Assembly: GCA_033239005.1 (NCBI GenBank)
Contig: BSQZ01000102.1
Location: 685,001 to 749,000, forward strand
Reading direction: 5' to 3'
Origin: Lamellibrachia satsuma
Lineage: Eukaryota; Annelida; Polychaeta; Sabellida; Siboglinidae
DNA: 64,000 nt
The notes below the pieces were generated by a model. The model worked only from the letters and a program-made list of their open reading frames with translations. It had not been told where the DNA came from and made no database searches. This document shows, one piece after another, positions 44,859 through 59,887 of the stretch. The first letter of the stretch is position 1. Each line of letters opens with the position of its first letter. The translations under genes were made by a program, and so were the position numbers.

Positions 44859-46097
44859 CTGAAATTTTTTCGGACGTATATTCGTGTGCAGCATCACGGT
44901 TATGAAAAAAGACCTGACCAGAAGGTGCTTAATATCAGAAAGCCCCCATAAGTGTAATATTCCAGGGGACCCCGTGATTTATGGATTATTTATTGATTAT
45001 GTGTCTTGTTTTTTTATTGATTATCGATTATTTGTCTTGCTTTTTGTAGAAGTTCTCTCAAACTCTGCCATTAGGCCGAACCATCAAGCAAACTGTTTTA
45101 TGAAAGTTCTACTATGCTTAGGCTTAGTGTAGTCGATCTAGAATATGTTTGTTATGCCTCTCCTAAACTCCTTGTATCTTGGGTGCCACGCTTTCAAGGG
45201 TCCATCTATGGCCTCGTAAAGTATCCGTGACACCACAATTTGTTTTCGAAATTTGCTCAACTATTACCATTCTGCCAATCGAATTACCCATTTTTTGCTA
45301 CGTACAGTTGTTCGCAATGTTAAGTGTTTTCTACGATTGTTCCAAGGTACGTAAACCGTCCCGTGCTCTCTATGAGTATATGGCGCCCTCTGACACATAA
45401 TACCAGAACTGAACCAGTGGATATTTCATGTAAATGGGAACACTTATGAAACATTCACAGTATTGCGAACAGTACTACGTAATGGCTACAAAGTTATGTT
45501 CAAAGTTACATAGACCGTCCACCAGTGACAATCTGTTCCCCTTACCAGGATGCGAACGCAATTTCAGATACTTACGGCTTTTGGTGTCATTGCAAACAAG
45601 TCACAGGGATGAAATGCACCTACTTGCCAACCAATATGTTTTCTTGTGATCAGTGTTACATAGCAATTTCGAGAGTTTGTTTCCAAGAAGCCATTAAGAT
45701 ATTGACTGGCAGCGCCAAATACCAAGATATCTTGAAATTGTGAAAAAAATTTATCTTGACAGTCACTTATGAACTGAGAAGTTACCCCATTCGGACGAAG
45801 GGTATTTTTTTTAGTTACCATAATTCGATCAACATTTGCACGATTAATTCTGTATTTGGAAGATTAATACATATATTTAAAGATAACATGATATAGTTTG
45901 TGTGCTGTGCGTAGGAATGCGTGCATGCGTGCGATTTATTTTTGTTGTGGACAGTGTGTGCTGTCATATCTGTTAGTGTCATGCATTGCTGGTTCCATTG
46001 TCATAAAATTGTCAAAATGTACGAACAAATGGATAATTTAGTTTAATTAAGCAAAATGCAACATGTGTTATGCTGAATGTTCGGTATATATATACAG

Positions 46098-46157
<60 letters not shown>

Positions 46158-46236
46158 ACACCTGTATATATGCTTTGGCATATATATATATACACCTGTA
46201 TATATATATATACCGAACATTCAGCATAACAAATGT

Positions 46237-46287
<51 letters not shown>

Positions 46288-46760
46288 TTATTATGATAGA
46301 TATGCATGCAGAACAGTATTCTGAATGAAGCCTTACTTTTTCTTTATTCTTATTCAAATCAACCATTGACCGTGGGTGCCATCGGAATTCTCCTACCACC
46401 CCGCGTCCTCACTGTATCACGTGCAGTATGCGGGCTTCTGGTTGTCCACTGCCTGATGTTATCATCCAGTCGGTTTGCTTTCGTCGTAATAAAATTCCGT
46501 TCCTAATACAGATCCTTGTGGTACCATACTCAAAACTGATTTTTCTCGAGTAGTACCAAGTCTTCTCAACTACGTACATGATTTCTTAAAATCAAAACAT
46601 CATAGCAGTTGGTTTTGGTAAAGAATACGCACATCTGATGTTCTAGATCCTTCAGTGTGATGTGGAATACAGAGATCCTGATTTCTTGAAAGAAGAACTC
46701 AACCTGTGGAGGAAAACTGTTGAGGAATCGCACACTGCTAACAAAGATGTAAGCATATAA

Positions 46761-46814
<54 letters not shown>

Positions 46815-49800
46815 TATGTTGGCAATAACAGATTTGGTTCTTTTGAGAAAAACTAAAGAGAAGTTGTAAGGACACCACAAGTTTTTTTTAAGAAACATAA
46901 AACGTAAGTTGACAAATAGCTGTTTTCATAAAACAAACGATGCAAAACGGAAACTTTTCACACACTGAATATCTAATGATGTAACATGTTAACTATGTAT
47001 TAACTGTTAATACATGTAAACAAATTAAAGGCATTGAACGTCAATGAGGCCATTTGTCTTGGCTTATTTGAAAAAATTGTTATTTGATTCACATGAATTC
47101 ATTTTTCAGGCTGTTGTGCAATTTATCAGCTGTCACGATGAACTGAAACGAAACCTTACTGGAGAGGTTGAAAAACTGAAAGGTATACTACTTACTATAA
47201 TGGCTGTAAACCTGGTAAGATAAATATTAATCCAAAGACTAAAATGATAAGGCGGTTTATTCCATTTGAGTAAATGGTTTTTGCCCAATTCCAGCGCCAA
47301 GCTTCGGCAGGTTCCTAAGGATGTGGTGTTAGTGAAAAAGGCTTGTTCAGCTGTTGGCTCATTAAAAAAAATCAGTAAACATATTTCTTGGACTTTGACA
47401 AATTCCCTAAGGAACGAATGTGGTGTGAAACCTTATGAAATAAGATATATATCAAATAAATGATATATATATATATATATACATGTGTATACTAAATGAA
47501 GGAGAATTTCTTTATTTGACCAAGGTAGCGTTTCAAAAGATACTTCCATGTAATTTTATAATGAACATGGTGTGTATTAAGATGAAATAATAGTAGTAGG
47601 GTCAGGAGACTCCTCTAACACTTATTAGTCGATATCGATGAACCATCATACAAATTAAAATATTTATAAATTAGTATATTAGTTGGTCTAACAAGTTAAT
47701 ATCTTTCAACAAGGGAGGGGGGAGGGGGGAGGGAGGGAGGGATAGAATTCCATATAGAAAGAAAACAAAATGTAGTTGCATGTTTTGTCATTGTTCTGCC
47801 TACATGTAGAACAATTTGCTATATTGCACAAGAATGACAAGATGTGATAGTTTTGTATGGGTCTGCTTTTCTTATGCCATTCTGAACAATCGCCTCCAAT
47901 GACCTCGATCGTCAGCGGCTGTCTCCCAGCTGGTCTTGTCTATGTCTGCCATCTTCATGTTATGCTTGCAAGTGTCTTTGACGCGGAGATATGGACGGCA
48001 GGTAGATCGCATCCCAGTGACAATTTCGCCATACAGGAGACCTTTCGGTATACGACCGTCAGCCATCGCAGACATCTCTGGCTTAACAGCATGTAAATGC
48101 TGGAGGAGTAAGCTGTATTCATGATCCTGTCCTGCCAGGAGATGCCGAGTATATGTCTGAGGCAGCGAAGGTGAAAACTGTTCAGTTTCTTCTCTTGTCT
48201 TGCATACATTGTCCAGGCCTCACTACTGTAGAGCAGTGTGCTGCAAACACATGCCCGGTACACGCGCAGTTTCGTGTTTTCTGTCAGATTGTTATTGCTC
48301 CACACTTTCCTGTTCAGTTTGGACATGATGGCTGCAGCTTTTGCTATACGTGCGTTAATTTTAGCATATAGTGACAAATTACTGGTGATTGTGGAGCCTA
48401 GATACGTAAAGCTATCAACAACTTCCAGTATCACATTGTCGATGTTGATTGATGGTGGCATAACACCGTCCTGCCCCATGATATTTGTCTTTTTGATGCT
48501 GATGGTCAGTCCAAATTCAGGCATGGGAGAGTCTATAGTTGCTGGAGATCTTCCTTGGTGTGAGTTGCTAGCGCGGCATCATCAGCGAAAAGCATTTCCC
48601 TAATGAGGACTCGGCGCACCTCTTTCTTGGCTCTCAAGCTAGCGACATTAAACAACTTTCACTCTGTTCTGATGTATAAGTAGACACCCTCTGTGGATGG
48701 AACAAAGGCGGATGACAGCATCATCAAATTCAGGCCAAAGAGTGTTGCTGTCAGGACACATCCCTGTTTTACTCTGCTGCAGATCTCTAAGGGTTCGGAT
48801 GTAGCCCCGTCATAGTTGACTGTGCCCTTCATGTTGTCCTGAAAGCAGATCACACTGAGCAGCCAATTTTTTCCAACAGCTTCAATAGTCCACTTCTGCT
48901 AACAAGGTCAAATGACTTAGTAAGATCAATGAAGGCGTAATGATCTTCTTTGTTCACAACATTTCTCTTGCAGTTGTCAGCAGAAAATACCATGTCTGTT
49001 GTCCTACGACATACCACAAGGAGATACCGCAGTAGTTGTTGCAATCGCTGCGATCACCTTTGTTTTCGTACAGGATACTTTGCATTGCGCATTTCCTGAT
49101 GAACCGCTTCCTCTCTCCAACAGAGGCAGAGTAGTTCACGCAGGTGCAGCAATAGAGTATGTTTTCCGTTCATGATGAATTCAGGTGGTGCCTTCTTGGT
49201 GGTAGTATTTTCACTGGAGTACAGTTCGAGGTAGCACTCCACCCATCTCCATTTATTTATTGCAGTCGGTGATGACCTCCCCTGACTTTGTTTTCAGTGG
49301 AGCAGTCTTCTTTATGGATGGACCTGTTGCCTTCTTTATTCCATCATACATGCCCCTGATGTTCCCTGTGTCAGAGGACAGTTGGATGCTCTGGCAGAGT
49401 TGTAACCAGTAGCCAATCAGTTTGTTGGGCTTTGTTCCTAGCTAGCAGATCTTTGTGCTTGGGTCTCTCTTAAAGTTGACAAAAGCACAGCGCTTGACTT
49501 CGATGACAGGTTACATGACAGTGATGTTTGCTTTGTACCAGTCAGTGATTTTCCGTTCCTTTTTTCAGTTGTGAGTGCAGTGTTATACATGGTGTCTCAA
49601 AGAGTGTTCCATTTTGCTTCTCTGCTATACGTGGGATTGTTTTAGAGTGCCTGTCTGTTGGAGTCAAGAAACTGTTGATTCTTCTCTGGGAAGGCAGTGT
49701 GGCTAAGGTTAATACGTAGACGGCCTTTCTGTTTAGTGTAGAAAAGCCTCTTGGGTTGCATCCTAACCCTGGTACACACATGTGATAGTTGTGTGTGTTG

Positions 49801-52800
49801 AGAGCAGTGTTGTGAAAATCACACATGGTGTTGATGAGGTCAAGTTGGTGCAAATGACCTGACCTGGGATGTCTCCAGGACACTTTACGACATGATTTGT
49901 TTTTAAAGAAGGTGTTTGTGGTGTTTGTTTCATCATAGCTGCAAAGCTCGAGTAGTCTCTGTCCATTTTCATTCATGTTCCCCAAGCCATGGTGTCCGAG
50001 ACAGATAGGCCATGCCTCATGATCAACATCCACTCTTGCATTGAAGTCTTCCAACAGGAAGAGTTGTTCTGTTTTGGGAATTCTGCTGATAGCAGCATGA
50101 AGCTCTTCATAGAACTGATCTTTGGATTCTGGGATAGAGCAGAGTGTTGGAGCGTTGATACTCATTAGGTTGACTGGTCCTGCTTGAGTTGAGAGTCGAA
50201 TAGTGAGGATGCATTCTGGACCATTTGTTGGGGGTTCAATCATTGTGAGTAGAGTGTTCTTCACGGCAAAGCCTACGCCATGTTCAAGCTTTTCTTCGGG
50301 GCTCTTCCCCTGCCAGAAGAACGTGTATCGCTGTTCTTTCAGCGAGCCACTGTCGGCAAGTCTTGTTTCTTGCAAGCAGGCTATGTCAGTGTTCAGCCTG
50401 TTTAGTTCCATGTCGATTACGGTAGTCTTATGAGCATTGTCGATCGATTGCAGGTCATCTGTCAGTTCAGTGCGCATGGTTCTGACGTTCCTGTTTGCCA
50501 TTTGAAGACCTGGCATCTTCTTTATTCTCTTTGATTTGCGTAGTGTGATGTTGATTCACTGTTCTCAGCTCCGAACACCCATTGAAGCAGGCGGACCATG
50601 GCGGATCAGCACCGTACTGGCCGGGGGCTTCCCAGCTTGAGGCAGGCGGTAGCTGGCCACTGGGACACGATGATCCATCCCATTGTCAGAGGCAACCTGT
50701 AGCGCCCATTCTATACACCAATTGAGGTGGACTGATAACTCGTATCTGTTGCATCCCGTGTTGTGCTGCCGCTGAACAGCGGCACTGAAGTGTCCTCTCC
50801 AGGGCGGCGCAAACCTGGGCGATGTGTATGGTGATCCTGAGTTGCCCAGTCGTCATAATGCCAATCTCGGCCTCACTGGTGTAGTCCAAAGGAATACGAT
50901 GCACCACGTTTGGCAGCAGCTCAGCTCCATGGGCTGACGGAATAATGGCAGGATTGGCATCAAACCGACTTTGGAGCTCCACTTCAGATTTTCTGTTAGG
51001 GTTTGCTCCCTTATCTATTTGCACTTAAATGGGAGTTGGAATAGTGAGTGTCGGGACATGTCCACAGGCCGATGGATTCTGCAAACTGCACCTCAAGGGC
51101 TCCAACCTTCTCCCCGATCTCCAGCACATTAGCCTGAGGCCGCAAGGTGTCCAGTATCCACGGTGTACCACGAGGAGGTTGTGCTTGAATTGTTGTGGAG
51201 AGTTTAAGTACCAGCCGGGAGACTTACGCAATCGGCTCCCTGAGTGACCTGGCGGCTGAAGCTGTAAGCGAGAGTATGAAGCGAGAACTACATACTACAC
51301 GCTACATTACACCACTAGACGCATCACACAGACCTGTGTTTTTACACCACACCACTTGTACTTAGTATACGAGTGTAAACGAACCAATATTGTGACATTT
51401 ATAAAATGTACGAATATTTTGCCTTGGTAGGAACCAGGTACGCGAAGGCGCTGCCACTGCGGCGACAGCGGAAATAGCGGCATTGGTTTAGCTCTCAGCA
51501 CAGGCCTACTGTCTGATTGGATAGGCAATGATCCATCAAGAAGAGATATGCATTGGTGATATTTAACCCATGCATTGGCATGCCTGCTGAACTATGTGAT
51601 ATGTAAAATTTTTACATGTCAATTCTCAGTTACAAATAATTTGTAAACAATAACAACTACCAATAAAACGATGATGATAAACAAACAAAAACGACAACAA
51701 ACAACACACAAAGGTATAAATTGTTTAAACTATCGCGATGAAATCGAATGCTTTACATCAGTGTTCATGGAAAACGTGATTATCAACAGAACAATTTCTT
51801 TCAGAAGATATCCAGAAACTGAAGAGGAAAATCAGCGACAGCACGGAAGATTTCAAGGAGCACGTGACTAAAGAAGCCAAAATGGTACACGATTCCATTG
51901 AAGACACCAAGACGATTGCGGCCCAGTTGAAAGAGAAAGTAGAAAATAATGCAATTCTTGCTATGCAACATTACCAAGGCATTGAATCTTCATTGAAAGA
52001 TATGTGCGGTAAGTGTGAACATTTCAAAGAAATTTTTTCCAAAAAATGTTTTGTGATCAGCGACAAAAAATAACTAAACGTTAATCGAAAGGACCGGGAT
52101 TTGAGTGTGCAATTTTTGCAGAGCTGGTACGTAGCGAAGTACATTTACTTTGTTACTTTACTTGAATAGAAAATTGTGTAATTTGCATGTAACTAAATAC
52201 ACTTTTTAGCAGTACCTTTACTTGTAACGAAGTAAACTGTTGTGTACTTTTGTGGGTTGTAACGAAATATCCATTATTTAAAAGTAAACATTTTCATAGT
52301 GGCGAAAACAAATGTGCTGTTGCCATTTGCATTTGGGGATAATGAGGAATTAGCCAAAATGAATTACCCCAATTACAGCATCCATGCCATATATTTGTCG
52401 GTTATATTCAAGCTTAAGTCTAAGGGAAAATGATAAAGTTGGTTTGCTTGTTCTGTGCACCAGTGTATGTGGAATGTTCCGCATATAAGAGTTCGCCATC
52501 GAATATTCGGAAGCATGTTGAAGTAAATTTAATTGCTGTGTTATGGCTTACGATAATCCGTAGTAGTTTTGAAATCTTGTGTCGGCGTGAAGGCAGTTAT
52601 TGCTAAGTTTATATTTTTTCTGAAATATGTGTGCGAACATGTTATTGCACTGGAAACAGGATTAGATGAATAAGTGTGATATCTCAGCTAAATCTGAATT
52701 CCTGCTTCTTCAACGGACTTAAAAAGTTTACGCCATTTTGAATTAGTTTACTCGCCGCTGTTGCGGTTGTTCAAAAGCAACTGAACATCTTGGTTAACGT

Positions 52801-54388
52801 TTACCGCAAAACAACTAGCTAGTTTACCATTGCTATTCTGTATTCATTCAATAAAACAGGTGATGTGTGTTTTATGCCATGCTGGAAACAGACTGATGTT
52901 TTCCTCCACCAACTCCACCTGGTGGGCATCTCTTTTATACAGGTCTATAGGAAGGTGTTAATAAAACTGACCTTCAGCAATGATTTACTCTTTATGCATG
53001 TGTGGAGTGGGTATTGTCAGTTGATTAAAGTGTTTGTTTGGTTATTACACTATGATGTTAACTGTTTCATTTGTGATTTTTCAATGGCTGTGTGAAACTA
53101 TTTGTCAGCCATTTATATATGTGTGTGCTTGCATACCAGTAAAGAAGTTTATGTTTACTTCAAGCGCAATAATTTACTTGTACTTCAAGTACATTTTTTC
53201 AGAGTACTTTTACTTGAGTAACTTTTTTGCAGGTACAAAATAAATGTACTTCTAGCAATTCTGCATTTTCGAAACAATTTCACTCAGTTGTATAAATGAA
53301 TACCTGGCAATATATATAGTGGTTGGGTTCCAGCTTTCGCATAATACTTGCAGCGTGGCTGGATGGCTCAATTTATGTTGAAATAGTGCTCATTTTGCAG
53401 GAAATATTCGTCAAATATGGAGAATTGGAACCTTTGTGTACAATGTTTGATTTTACAAATTAAATAAATATTGGCATGCATGGTAATAAGCCTATCCAAT
53501 CAGTAACTCATGCATGTTTATGGTTCTCATTATTATTCAGATCGGCTGAGGGAGAATCCTACGGCGAGTTGTGTTGAGGTATGAATGAAGACATTGTCAA
53601 ACGAGAAGAGAATGGGAATGGATACCATGCTATTTCACAATGGATTGAGTCTAAAACCAATATGTTGCAAAATCTGGGGTATTTATTGTGTTATTAAATA
53701 CCGTTGTGGCCACGTCGGGTGATGGAAACATCATGACATCTACTTGTATTGTGAGAGTTAGTGTGCAACATGTATTATATTGATATTTCTGGTAGTTTCG
53801 TAGGGGTTATCAGAAAATCTTTGTAAAAAAATAGATAGAATTCTATAAAAATGGCATAGAAATCTACATAAATCTATATAATTCTACAGAGTATAGTATT
53901 TTTTATTGAAAACTAGAACAGCACAAATTCTAGAGACAAAGTTAGTTAATTTCTACATAAATGTTCTATAGATTTGTATAGAATTTTATAGAATTCTACA
54001 GAACATAGCAGAATATTGTATAGAAAACTAAAAAAAAGCTACAAATTGTACAGCTAAGTCTGCAAAAATCTTGTTATTACTTCATTGTTTTTACTAAAAA
54101 TATTGATATGACGTCTTTGTGTGTTGAAACGTCTTCATGATTCTGATGCAACTGTAGCATTATTAGTGTTCATTATGTAAATGCGCCACATTGGAAGCGT
54201 ATAAAAACACGGCTAATGCGGCTATTCGTAACAATTCCGATCGCTAAAACTGCCCTAAACCACAATATTTGACAATTATATATGCCATCGGTGCACTTAA
54301 AGTGATGTAGTATAATGAAGGTCTTGGGATAGATAAAGCGTGGTAAGAGTGAAACACAAAGCCATAATAATAAGGACCCTGTTTATGT

Positions 54389-54465
<77 letters not shown>

Positions 54466-57400
54466 TATACATACGTACATGTATTTACACATCATGCATA
54501 GCACTAGCTGAGCTAGCATGTCGTAATAGGTAAGTATGACAGCATTAAACGAGATAAGTCAAGACAAGCGAAAATGGAATTGCAGAAACAGTTTTAAACT
54601 ATTGTTGTCGGACCCCCGAGCGGTACGGGATTCGTCATCGGAATTAAGCAGACAAATCGCTCCACCAACCTAAAATGGCCACTCACCTCTACATCATCGG
54701 GGTAAAACAAATGCATATATATATTATATATATATATATTATACATATATGTATGTATATATATATATATACAATATATATATATATATATACTTGGTTT
54801 TTGTCAAACAGTACCCAGGCAAAGGAAACGCTGACCAAGAGGAAGAGGACAACCAACACTTTCAGATGTAATCACACATTATCTATCCTTGTGTGTTTGG
54901 TGTGCCACACTGTGCGTGCGTGCGTGTGTGCGTGCATGCGTGCGTGAACATGAGAACGTTAGCATATGTGTGTCCGTGCTTATGCTGGTCTTGTTAATTT
55001 TTTATCACTAAATGAGCTATGTCCCTTCCGATGTATCAAATCATTGTAGTATTTGTTCAGTATAATATTGCATTTATGTACAGCTATCAAAACATTGTTC
55101 ATACAAAATAATGTTTAAAGCAAAAATGTAGTTTAATATGTATTGTCAACACTTCACTATTATTTGATGCACTACCACGTAAAAAGACCATATTTAGTCA
55201 TGAACTATGTTCGCAGCAACATAGCAATAAATCCATTACTAGAATGATTCCATATGTCCCAGGTATGAAGTTGTATCCATTGAGGAAGACAAGGACAAGG
55301 TGAGAGAGCTGCAAGAAGATGGCGGGATCTGGTTACCAAGTATGGCTTTGGTAGGTTAATCATGTTTACGATATTACCACTGGCGATGTATCATTTCTTT
55401 CATTGTGGTGGTTCAACTAAAAAATAAGTGTCACTGAAAAATAATAAACTTAAACCATACTGGTTTTAATAATTGAAACAATTATTTTGTTGATTTACAC
55501 TTCGTATACAGGTAAGTTGTACTTAGTTTATCAGAAACACTGTCCTACATTCCAGGTTCACGGATTGAACGGAATCATAAACAAAGTCAACGAGGATGGA
55601 AATGTGTTTGTGGAATTCAGCAGTGGTACGAAGTGAGTGTGCAGCTAGTCATAATGTGAATAGCAGGAAAGCTATACTTTTGCCATGTTCTTTAGCAACA
55701 TATAAAATATCACTTCGTAGCTATTAATTTTTTTACTGCATTTACTTTAAACATATAAGTAAGCAATCGATTCATCACACCTACTGTAAAAACTGGTTTT
55801 ACGGGGAACCTCTAGTCGATAATACCTGTGTTCTAAATATCAGCAACTATGGAACATATCATTACTAAATTTACAACATTTGTTATGTATGTGAAATGGA
55901 GGCAAAATTCTAAATTTCAACTCATTTGCATATTGGTAACCATGTATCACCCAAGTCACTGTCATGAATAAACAGGGGAAGGTCGTGTGCCAAAATGTGC
56001 AATTATTTTCTTTTCATTTGTGTTCATTGCTGACATGTTATTGTGCGTCGTGAATATATTTTACTTCCAGATTATGTGATATTTGTATCACTGTGGTCCT
56101 GATTGACGTGAATAGAATTGTTTTAAACTTTATCCTTTAATTATAACCTTATATAAATAGTAGCCTAGCTAAACTAACTCATCACACACAATACTATATC
56201 TTAAATAACTATATCTTAAACAACATTTCAGCTAATTAGCATTACAAGATTTACAACCTTTTTCGTGGTACGTTACACAGTGATGACACTTTGTTTAAAA
56301 ATATTGTATTGAAAAAAAGGCAAATAACCAAAAGAGCATGGTGTATCTCTAAAAATGTCAATGATGTGCAACTTTTACAGGTATATTTCAGAAGAAACAC
56401 AATTAACCTAACATGTGTTAATCAGATAATAATATTTCACATAAATAACATATAAATACACATGTTCAGGTGGTACTACAAAGGCAAGCATCATGCGACT
56501 TGTCGTGTTTCAGTGTCTGGCTGCACAATGACAGTTAGTGTCCGCCAGCTTCGTAAAGCCTCCCCTCAACTGTTGTCATGGGTTGCTCCTGCTTGATATT
56601 TTCCATTGCCTTCCACTTGTTTGTTTCTGTTTGTGCAGCATGGCTGGCAAAGCACAGTCACATGACACCAATGATGCAGGCAACTGTCATCAGTGTCGTG
56701 CCTGGTGACGCACTGCAAGACTGCCAGGGCAACAGCTGTCGCAACAGTCTTTTTGCCACAGTATTTCTCCTTGGGGGCTCTCCTCCAGATGATTGAATGC
56801 AGACTTTCATTTGCATTCGAGGTCTAGAGCAGCATGCACCGGCTAAGAAAATCTGACGAAGCGAGGCGCTTGAAGAGAGGGATCAAACGCTCACTGACAT
56901 CTCTTGGCAGAGGGATGCCATGCTTCCTCTGGGCAAGCTTCATTGCAGGATCCACCCTTCTGCCAGTGTCTGTTGCCAGAAACACTAGCTGGCGGAACAG
57001 TGAGAGTGGTGTGGGTCATCCAGGGTTGAAATTGAATGAAAAAAGATGGCCTACACAGCGTGGTGGGCCGCCTCCACATCTGAGTCATTTTCCACTGGGC
57101 TGACACTCGTAGTACCTGCTGACTACAGTATAGTCAATGACCATTCCACCATGGGTGTCAATAAACAGGCACCAATAGAGGAAGAATGCCCCAAAACATT
57201 CCATATGCCATAAAATCTCACTGTAATGTCATGCACACCATCCAATAATCCGCAGTGGAGTGCGACTGCTGGAGGTTGTCTGCAGCAGGACCATGGAGTA
57301 GCTTGCCAAACACTCTGCTGTTGATAGACTGGAATGTCTTGTGGTGAAGGCCGCCTCTGATGTTCATCGTGGCAAACATCTTCACCAGTTCACACTGACC

Positions 57401-59746
57401 TAGTCTCACCTCTCTTGACGCCAACACAGCATGATTCACTTCATATGGTTGCCGAGATGTGTTGTCACCAGTAGCAGTCTGAGGGCTGGTGAAGTCATAG
57501 TGGCCATAAGAACAGCATAATAGTTTTTGTTCTAATGCAAAATATATTCTACTAACTATATTGACAGATTACAGAGTAATTTAGAGTGCTAAGTGAAAAT
57601 AAAGTTGTAATGAAATATTTGAAAATGCTAAGCTATAATATAATAGCCTAAATCGTAAATGTCATAGCATGTTTCAGCGTCTGGTATTAATTCAAAATAT
57701 TTACACTGAATGACAACAAGTTAGAAAGAATAATGTCTAAAACACACCTACAGCTAAACACGTCCATCTTCTTGCGGCTAATGCAACCAGAGTCGTAGTG
57801 TCTTGATGCGGGGGGGCAATGAAGCCGATCTAAAACCCGAGTCACTGGCTACTGCTGGCACAGTTGACAGCTGATCGGCAGCGGAGTTGACAGCGGTGGC
57901 AATACTAGTACTAGGTCGAACATTTCTATCAACCACTACGTCATCGTTAGGGATACTGTGCCCAACTGTGCCCAACTTGGACTTCGTTTGCGGCAAATAT
58001 ATCATGATGCTTGCCTGTCCTCTTTCGTTTTAGTTTTCGGGTTTTCGCACCAAAATGACAGCGACTACAGGCTTTGCTAACTCTGCCTGTCATCTTTGTT
58101 CAGTGAAAACATCGACGAATATTAATTAGCTCATATCCCCTGCTGACATTGGCTGCTGAACACCATGCGCGAACATGAGCGTGTGTCGGATATGCAAATA
58201 AGGCCGACTGGTCGTTCGGCAATTCACCGTTTCATTGCCACACCACCGGCAATGGCTCAGCCTCTTTAGTACTCATTAATTTCCGTCATAGCATTATTTA
58301 CGGAGATATAATTCGGCACCGAATAGCCGGGTTAAATTCCTGCAGGACAACATCAAACATAGCAGCCATCGATGGATTAATGTGCACGCTAGAAAGCTTT
58401 GAAATAGGGCAGTTTGGTTAAATTTTAATGTCCACTTGCGACAACTAACAAATTCTCTTCAAGGGTTTATATATAAAACACGACTTATGGGACATTTTAA
58501 GATCGATTTTAGTCAAATATAAAGTTGGGAAGTGGTGCATGAGATGTTAATTCACTCGAAAATGTATAGTCACCCATGGCAGTTAAGTTTTCAAGCCATT
58601 CCATGTTTCTTCAGATTTTTTAAAATGGCATATTCTATTAAGTAGGTTGAAAACTACACCGACCAGTATACTCTGCTGTAGCAGTCTTTCATAATAACTA
58701 GCACTATTCATTCGGTATTTCTTCATGTTTTTAGATATCAATACAACATATGACATTCTTTTTAATCAGTTGTTTTTCCTTAATACAGTACGACAATGAA
58801 CGACAAAGAATGTGATAAAGGAAGCGGTGCTCTTTTCAATCATTATCACAAGGAAGCAGTATTTGTTTTACTATGATATCGATGGTGGTGAGAAGTGTTG
58901 TCTTCACCAGGTACTGGTTCACCCCGAAATTGCTGAAGACTGTTGACACGTCAAACACAACAATTGGAATCGGTGACTTTGTGTTGGTGATTGATTCCCG
59001 TGAGGTCAAGGCTCTACAGGATAAGGAACACGGAGGATGGGTCGAGTACATGCAAAAGGTTTACATTTTGTTCAATTGTTTCAATAACATTGCATTGTTG
59101 GGGATGCATTATTTTCTGTTCATGTGACAATAGTGAAGTGGCTTCATGCATAACTATTGTATGAGAAAGGTGATCAAACTCCTGGCGAAGAGGAATAATG
59201 ACTATGAAAGAACAAAGGTGACATTCTTGACCCACGGAGATACATATGTATCGAACTACTCAGCCAAACTATCACATTAGAACAAGTAATGTATACTAGA
59301 TGAGGAGGTATTGGAAGCAGAAAGTTAGAAAAAGTGGAGGCTTTATATAAGGAGCCAGCAGTGGCATTGAGAGATGTCAGATCTTTTATAGCAATAAGCC
59401 TGAGAGCGTGCTATATATCAATGTTGTATATCGCATTAATTGTATTATATCAGTTAATTTGTTACAGCTGCTTTGTAGTTTATTGCTGAACCAGCCACAG
59501 ATGGACGATTTGTTTCTTGCAGAATCTTGGATCAACTGGTATCGTCCTGAGCATTCTGCCAAACAGATGTGCTAAGGTTTTCATCGATGGACGGCGATGG
59601 ACATATAATCTAGAGGCTTTACGTTATATCGCTAAATCTGGTAAGGTATCTGTGATGACATGTTTTAAAAACAATTATAAATTAATATATATATATAATT
59701 TACCATTGTTTATATTATATATAAATATATATATATATATATATAC

Positions 59747-59790
<44 letters not shown>

Positions 59791-59833
59791 CATCATATAT
59801 ATACATATACGTATGTGTGTATATATATGTATG

Positions 59834-59887
<54 letters not shown>

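Noticed and set aside
56468..56600. Possible exon after TGTTCAG with [11 protein letters not shown] wording, phase-compatible with exon 9
   Set aside because: The exon at 58911 continues repeat 1 far better ([11 protein letters not shown]). The 56.47 kb sequence is the edge of the Mutator-like relic and reaches a stop without a donor.
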